Assembly (NCBI RefSeq): GCF_014636475.1
Contig: NZ_BMEL01000003.1
Coordinates: forward strand, 62,001-126,000
Reading direction: 5' to 3'
Source of the DNA: Halobacillus andaensis
GTDB lineage: Bacteria > Bacillota > Bacilli > Bacillales > Halobacillaceae
DNA length: 64,000 nucleotides
Below are positions 60,032-64,000 of the stretch, piece after piece. The first letter of the stretch is position 1, and each line of letters starts with the position of its first letter. The position numbers were made by a program, and so were the translations under genes. A model generated the notes under the pieces. That model saw nothing but the letters and a program-made list of their open reading frames with translations, was not told where the DNA came from and did not search any database.

Positions 60032-60787
60032 TTAAGAACTCATCCATCCGCCATCGACATTTAACACATGACCATTCACATAGTTAGAAGCATCTGAAGC
60101 TAGAAAAACGGCTGCTCCTTGTAAATCCTCTGGCGTTCCCCAGCGTCCTTGAGGAATTCTTGAAGTAATGTAGGCGTTTCTTTCTTCATTTTCACGAATA
60201 GGCGCTGTATTGTCGGTAGCCATATAACCTGGTGCAATCGCATTAACGTTAACTCCTTTACTGCTCCACTCATTCGCTAAGGATTTCGTCAGTCCTGCAA
60301 CTGCATGCTTACTCGCTGTATAAGCAGGAACTTTCAAGCCTCCTTGATAGGAAAGCATGGAAGCGATGTTAATGATTTTTCCAGATTCATTTTCTAACAT
60401 ATGTTTCCCAATTTCCCGGCTTAATTGAAATACGGCGTGTTGATTGACGTTAATCACATCGAACCAATCCTGGTTCGAGAAATTCTCAGCCTCTGACCTT
60501 CTTATGATTCCGGCATTGTTGACGAGTATATCTACACGTCCATTAATCGCTATAGCGTCAGCAGCTAACTTTTCTGCTGCTCCTTCTTTGCTTAAATCAG
60601 AGATCAGTTCGTGAAAAGTTCCGCCAACACCTTCTACTTCTTTCTTTGTATCCTCTAAGCTTCTCGTCCCGACCCCAATCACTTCGGCTCCAGCTTTTGC
60701 GAGGCCGACAGCAATGCCTTGCCCCAGTCCTCGACTGGCACCTGTTACGAGAGCAATCTTACCTTCTAAAGAAAATAGTGAATTCAT
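60032..60787 (-). CDS. kduD: 2-dehydro-3-deoxy-D-gluconate 5-dehydrogenase KduD
   Basis: A 251-residue short-chain dehydrogenase. NAD-binding TGASRGLGQG (residues 15-24), NNAGI near 90-94, catalytic Tyr-Lys in AYTASKHAVAG near 155-165, and a C-terminal YVNGHVLNVDGGW. The LFSLEGKIALVTGASRGLGQ opening is typical of KduD. It follows KduI in the pathway, giving 2-keto-3-deoxygluconate. Divergent from the LacI-type gene across two palindromes. Confidence 0.92.
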   Translation of the reverse strand: MNSLFSLEGKIALVTGASRGLGQGIAVGLAKAGAEVIGVGTRSLEDTKKEVEGVGGTFHELISDLSKEGAAEKLAADAIAINGRVDILVNNAGIIRRSEAENFSNQDWFDVINVNQHAVFQLSREIGKHMLENESGKIINIASMLSYQGGLKVPAYTASKHAVAGLTKSLANEWSSKGVNVNAIAPGYMATDNTAPIRENEERNAYITSRIPQGRWGTPEDLQGAAVFLASDASNYVNGHVLNVDGGWMSS

Positions 60788-60846
60788 TTGAAATAAACGC
60801 CTCCTTGGTTACCTTTATTTCACTTTCCTAATTAAGTATTCAACTT

Positions 60847-60866
60847 TAATAACAACGTTGTTATTA
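60847..60866. promoter_or_regulatory. Operator 1 (perfect palindrome) upstream of kduD
   Basis: TAATAACAACGTTGTTATTA is a perfect 20-bp palindrome with the AACGTT centre typical of LacI-family sites. It lies 60 bases upstream of the kduD start, in the divergent promoter region. Confidence 0.8.
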
Positions 60867-60935
60867 TTGTAAATGTAAAGGCTTACTTTGTCAACGATGT
60901 TCCTATAAAACAGCATATTAATTTATTCTAATAGA

Positions 60936-60951
60936 AAAACAACGTTGTTTT
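60936..60951. promoter_or_regulatory. Operator 2 (perfect palindrome) upstream of the LacI-type gene
   Basis: AAAACAACGTTGTTTT is a perfect 16-bp palindrome sharing the AACAACGTTGTT core with operator 1, 45 bases upstream of the regulator's start. The centres are 87 bases apart, so autoregulation and DNA looping are possible. The core matches the KdgR-type site as I recall it. Confidence 0.8.
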
Positions 60952-60996
60952 CCCACTTCATATTATTTATAATTGATAAAAGATGGAGGTGCACTT

Positions 60997-61983
60997 ATGG
61001 GAGTTACAATAAAAGATATCGCTAAAACAGCCGGCGTCAGCTACTCTACGGTTTCAAAAGCCTTACGGGATAGTCCACTTGTGAAAGAGCCTACGAAAGA
61101 AAGAATCATACAGATTGCTAAACAGCTGGGTTATCAGCCGAACGCAGCGGCAAGAAGTTTAGTATCAAAGAAATCCCATACGATTGGAGTTGTTTGGCCC
61201 ACCATAGAACGGGTCACTCATTCAGCCTTAATTACGGGATTAAACAAACAATTAGAAGAGCTTTCATATACAACCTTAATATCTATTAATGAGATGGAGT
61301 TTGCGATCAACACGTTTAATCGTTATCAAGTCGATGCCATCGTTGCTTTTGATGAAAGAAATTCCAAAGAACCAGCTAATTCAACCGTTCCCATCGTTAC
61401 GTATGGTATTGCTGATGACACGTCCCTTTTTCCAACAGTTGACGTTAACCGAAAGCAGGCCATCCGTTCAGCAGTGGAATACTTGACTTCGATCGGACAT
61501 AAAAAAATTAATTACATCGGCGACTTGCTTCAAGAGGATCGGCTTCAAGAAGAAAAGGTGAATGGCTTTAAACAGGCGATTCATGAGTTCGATTTAGATC
61601 CTTATTATTCACGTATCGTCTCCGTAACTGATTTAGAACAATACGATGGCTATCAGGCTGCGAAAAAACTTTTAAATGATCCGGAACGACCAACCGCGCT
61701 CATCAGCGGAAGTCACGATTTAACGAAAGGCATTTTACGAGCCGTTTATGAAAATGGTCTTTCCATCCCTGACGATCTATCCATCATTAGCTATGATAAT
61801 ATCCCCGCTACAGAGAACTTTGACATTCCTTTATCAACAGTGGGTGTCCCGCTGCAGTTAATTACGGAGAAGCTTGCCGAAGTATTAATGGCTGTCATCA
61901 ACGAAGAAGAAATTGATCATAGTATCTATTTGGAACCTGAGTTAAAGATTACGGAATCATGCCAATCAATTAATGGAGGTTAA
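60997..61983 (+). CDS. LacI-family regulator, KdgR-like
   Basis: A 328-residue repressor. The LacI helix-turn-helix is VTIKDIAKTAGVSYSTVSKA followed by LR, with the hinge helix PNAAARSLVSKKSHTIGVVWP. The periplasmic-binding-protein-like sensor domain follows, with VDVNRKQAIRSAVEYLTSIG, ISYDNIPATENF and PLSTVGVPLQ. The start at 60997 follows GGAGGTGCACTT; the frame to 60973 lacks a ribosome site. Neighbouring kduI/kduD and the AACGTT palindromes suggest it senses 2-keto-3-deoxygluconate or a related uronate. Confidence 0.9.
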   Translation: MGVTIKDIAKTAGVSYSTVSKALRDSPLVKEPTKERIIQIAKQLGYQPNAAARSLVSKKSHTIGVVWPTIERVTHSALITGLNKQLEELSYTTLISINEMEFAINTFNRYQVDAIVAFDERNSKEPANSTVPIVTYGIADDTSLFPTVDVNRKQAIRSAVEYLTSIGHKKINYIGDLLQEDRLQEEKVNGFKQAIHEFDLDPYYSRIVSVTDLEQYDGYQAAKKLLNDPERPTALISGSHDLTKGILRAVYENGLSIPDDLSIISYDNIPATENFDIPLSTVGVPLQLITEKLAEVLMAVINEEEIDHSIYLEPELKITESCQSINGG

Positions 61984-61986
61984 CGA

Positions 61987-62667
61987 ATGAAGAAAGTCCA
62001 GATTTTTATAGCAGGCGATTCTACAGCAGCCAACTATGAGCCTTCAAGTGCCCCTCAAGCTGGCTGGGGCCAGCTGCTCCCTTTTTTCTTTTCAGAAGGA
62101 GCCGCTATTCATAATAAAGCGATGAATGGCAGGAGTTCTAAAAGCTTTATTGAAGAGGGACGCTTAACTGAAATTAGCGAAGAGATTCGTGAAAATGATT
62201 ACTTGCTCATCCAGTTTGGACATAATGACAGCAAACCTGAGGCAGCAAGACGTACCGACCCATTTTCCACTTATCAGAAATATTTAGCAGAGTACATTGA
62301 TACAGCGCGCTCAAACAAGGCCACCCCCGTATTGCTGACCCCCGTTCAAAGACGGAAATTCAGTGCAGACGGTGCCCTTGAGCAAACGCATGGTGATTTT
62401 CCTGAAGCCATGAGACAACTCGCACAAAAAGAGTCTGTTCATCTCATTGATATGACTGAACTGACGTCACATCTCCTCAACCGTTTAGGGCCTGAAGAAT
62501 CCAAGCATCTTTTTATGTGGCTAAATAAGAACGCTTCTGCTAATTTTCCAGATGGTGTTCAGGATGATACTCACTTTACCGAAGGAGGGGCTAAGGAAAT
62601 CGCCCGAATCGTTGCTGCCTCTATTGCTAATATGCCAGCTGCATTGTCCCATTACGTAAAAATTTAA
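61987..62667 (+). CDS. Rhamnogalacturonan acetylesterase (SGNH hydrolase)
   Basis: A 226-residue GDSL/SGNH esterase of the RhgT/YesT type. Block I IAGDSTAANYEP (Ser12), block II around NKAMNGRSSKSFIEEGRL, block III LIQFGHNDSKPE (Asn80), block V DDTHFTEGG near 196-204 with the Asp and His. No signal peptide, so it would act on imported oligosaccharides. It starts three bases after the LacI-type gene stop and is likely cotranscribed with it. Confidence 0.9.
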   Translation: MKKVQIFIAGDSTAANYEPSSAPQAGWGQLLPFFFSEGAAIHNKAMNGRSSKSFIEEGRLTEISEEIRENDYLLIQFGHNDSKPEAARRTDPFSTYQKYLAEYIDTARSNKATPVLLTPVQRRKFSADGALEQTHGDFPEAMRQLAQKESVHLIDMTELTSHLLNRLGPEESKHLFMWLNKNASANFPDGVQDDTHFTEGGAKEIARIVAASIANMPAALSHYVKI

Positions 62668-63584
62668 AATAACAGCTGAGAGAAATAGATGGTAAGTGTC
62701 ACTGTAATCATACTGAAAATCGTTGAAGCTAATACGATTTGTGCGGCTAGCTCAGGTTCATTTCTGTACTCCTGTGAAATGATGGCGCTGTTCACAGAGC
62801 TCGGCATACCTGAGGAAATTAATAGAGCTTGAGCTAGTACCCCTTCATAATTTAACAGCCAGATAATCAATACAGCTAACGCTGGGCCAAGCACGAGTCT
62901 GATGATCATACTTAAATAAACAATAACCAGTTTAAACTTAAACGTAAGTTGAGCAACTTGAGCCCCTAATGTGATTAAGGCAATTCCCACCATGGCATCT
63001 GCAATATACTCTCCCGGTTTCATGACAAACGCTGGCACATCCGTGTTACTGACATTTAACAAAATCCCTATGGCCATAGCATAAATAGCCGGCATTCTTA
63101 ATAACCCTATGAAAGCTCTCAGTTTCCCCTCTTCTACAGCCCGCAGTGAAAATACTCCAAATGTATAGGAGAAGACATTTTGCAGCGTCATTACGATGAC
63201 TTGAATGGTAGCTGCAAATGGATCTTGTTTAAAAGCTAAATCGTTCACGGGGATACCATAATTTCCAGAGTTATACAGCAGCACACTGTTAGCAAATACT
63301 CCTCTTACACTTTTCTTGTACCTTCCTATTCTTGCAACGAGCTGAACGACAGCATACAATACAGAAATAAATAGAACGAAAAACAAAATGACCTTCCCTA
63401 ATAAGTCGATGGAAAAAGAGGATTCATATAAATTCACTAAAACAAAACCGGGGCTTAAGAAATAAATATTCAGCTTTGCCAGCGTAAATAAATCCAGTTT
63501 AAATGCTTTATGCATGGCTGCGCCGATCCCTATTAAAATAAAGACAGGAACGATAATGTTAAGAAATATAAAAATGATTTCCAC
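62664..63584 (-). CDS. AEC-family (auxin efflux carrier-type) transporter
   Basis: A 306-residue membrane protein with ten hydrophobic segments, in two halves of five. Landmarks: NIIVPVFILIGIGAAMHKAF, LYNSGNYGIPV near 105-115 (the conserved N-x-G/S-N-x-G-x-P motif), and SSGMPSSVNSAIISQEY near 265-281. Members carry malate, malonate or auxin-like acids. The GTG at 63584 is preferred, with GGGGTG eight bases upstream; a longer frame to 63656 has no site. Its stop overlaps the esterase stop by four bases (convergent). Confidence 0.82.
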   Translation of the reverse strand: MEIIFIFLNIIVPVFILIGIGAAMHKAFKLDLFTLAKLNIYFLSPGFVLVNLYESSFSIDLLGKVILFFVLFISVLYAVVQLVARIGRYKKSVRGVFANSVLLYNSGNYGIPVNDLAFKQDPFAATIQVIVMTLQNVFSYTFGVFSLRAVEEGKLRAFIGLLRMPAIYAMAIGILLNVSNTDVPAFVMKPGEYIADAMVGIALITLGAQVAQLTFKFKLVIVYLSMIIRLVLGPALAVLIIWLLNYEGVLAQALLISSGMPSSVNSAIISQEYRNEPELAAQIVLASTIFSMITVTLTIYFSQLLF

Positions 63585-63689
63585 TTTATATTCACCCCGC
63601 GGTATTGGCTTAAGATTTAAATAAACATGGTCCCCTTTGATTCTGCAAAGCATCAATGATACCGAAATCTCATTTTTATAAAAAGAAAC

Positions 63690-63770
63690 GAAAAAAGATA
63701 CTCCTGCAGTTCAAGCAGACAGGGACTTCCCGTTATGCCCGCGGTAAGCGTCTCTTTTTCCTGTTCCTTT
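63690..63770 (+). repeat. Degenerate copy of repeat R3
   Basis: AGATACTCCTGCAG near 63696 and GCCCGCGGTAAGCGTCTCTT near 63738 are the two end words of the R3 core, with a shortened and altered middle. The outer A/G-rich and T/C-rich flanks are still partly complementary. No gene is supported in 63585-63860. Confidence 0.45.
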
Positions 63771-63863
63771 TCTTCAGACAAAAGCGGAGGAAACCGTGTG
63801 AGACTAACATCTACACCCGTCCAAGCTTTTTCCACAGTCTGATTTGTCCGTTCTTTTATGGAA

Positions 63864-63988
63864 AAAGGATTTTAGGAAACGGCGAGACTCCTGTGGGAAA
63901 CGCGAATAAGGTGTGACCCCGGAGGGCGTATAGCCCGAGGAGGCACACCATTCGCCCACGGAAAGGGAGTCGTTTCCTAAAATCCTTT
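63864..63988 (+). repeat. Structured intergenic repeat R3, copy 2
   Basis: A 125-base element closed by a perfect 18-bp stem, AAAGGATTTTAGGAAACG (63864-63881) with its complement (63971-63988). Inside, GACTCC/GGGAGTC, GCGAAT/ATTCGC, GGTGTG/CACACC and GGGC/GCCC give a nested multi-helix fold. The core is homologous to the copy at 57812 in opposite orientation, but the outer stem sequence is unrelated. Confidence 0.82.
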
Positions 63989-64000
63989 CTTCTTCCTAAC

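Noticed and set aside
63656-63916. Open frames on both strands near the right edge
   Set aside because: They overlap R3 repeat sequences and lack ribosome sites or protein-like composition.

Overview
The window looks like chromosomal DNA from a low-to-moderate G+C, Gram-positive Bacillaceae species, probably moderately halophilic or marine (Halobacillus-like). Supporting evidence: strong AGGAGG-type ribosome binding sites; B. subtilis-style gene orders (ykoFEDC; queCDE behind a preQ1 riboswitch; dppABCDE-ykfABCD); CodY boxes; a LPDTS sorting signal; and many acidic proteins. The genus is an inference. There are no rRNA or tRNA genes, CRISPR arrays, prophage genes or recognisable transposases.

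Layout. 1-6.2 kb: the end of an AraC-type regulator, a small acidic protein, a YidK-like sodium/solute symporter, and a TPP-riboswitch-controlled ECF transporter for thiamine or its HMP precursor (ykoFEDC). 6.2-9.3 kb: repeat-rich spacer, then VOC protein - GntR/HutC regulator - M24 protein closely resembling the DMSP lyase DddP. 9.4-17.9 kb: thioredoxin-reductase-like flavoprotein, lipase-like hydrolase, FusB-type EF-G-binding protein, glutamate/dicarboxylate symporter, a tandem nitrilase whose second domain has lost its cysteine, a GNAT enzyme and small membrane proteins. 18-25 kb: AbgT-type transporter behind a perfect CodY box, an SsuABC/TauABC-like ABC importer, a protein joining two AbrB domains, a zinc knuckle and a CHAD domain, and a broken osmC. 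25-37 kb: DUF4870 protein, GyrI-like protein, PPP phosphatase, DrrAB-type ABC exporter, methyltransferase, LPDTS-anchored protein, two Nudix hydrolases and an RND pump. 37-40 kb: queuosine precursor genes queCDE, a PMP3/YqaE proteolipid and a PAP2 phosphatase. 40.6-50.1 kb: the complete murein-peptide uptake and recycling operon. 50.1-57.2 kb: a nine-gene Tad/Flp pilus operon. 57.4-64 kb: DUF192 protein, a pectin/uronate cluster (kduI, kduD, LacI-type regulator, rhamnogalacturonan acetylesterase, esterase) and an AEC carrier.

How the genes work together. DppA-E import and trim peptides, YkfA-C dismantle murein tripeptides in the cytoplasm, and YkfD is a second ATPase; a CodY box overlaps the predicted promoter. 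The kdu cluster converts uronate breakdown products, and two perfect palindromes between kduD and the regulator gene suggest shared control. The Tad genes encode pilin, prepilin peptidase, ATPases, platform proteins and minor pilins.

The least ordinary material is (i) the DddP-like enzyme with all six metal ligands but glycine at the proposed catalytic-base position, (ii) the AbrB-AbrB-zinc-CHAD protein, and (iii) three families of structured intergenic repeats. One repeat family abuts opposite-strand terminators in all three copies; another keeps its core while its long outer stem has a different sequence in each copy.
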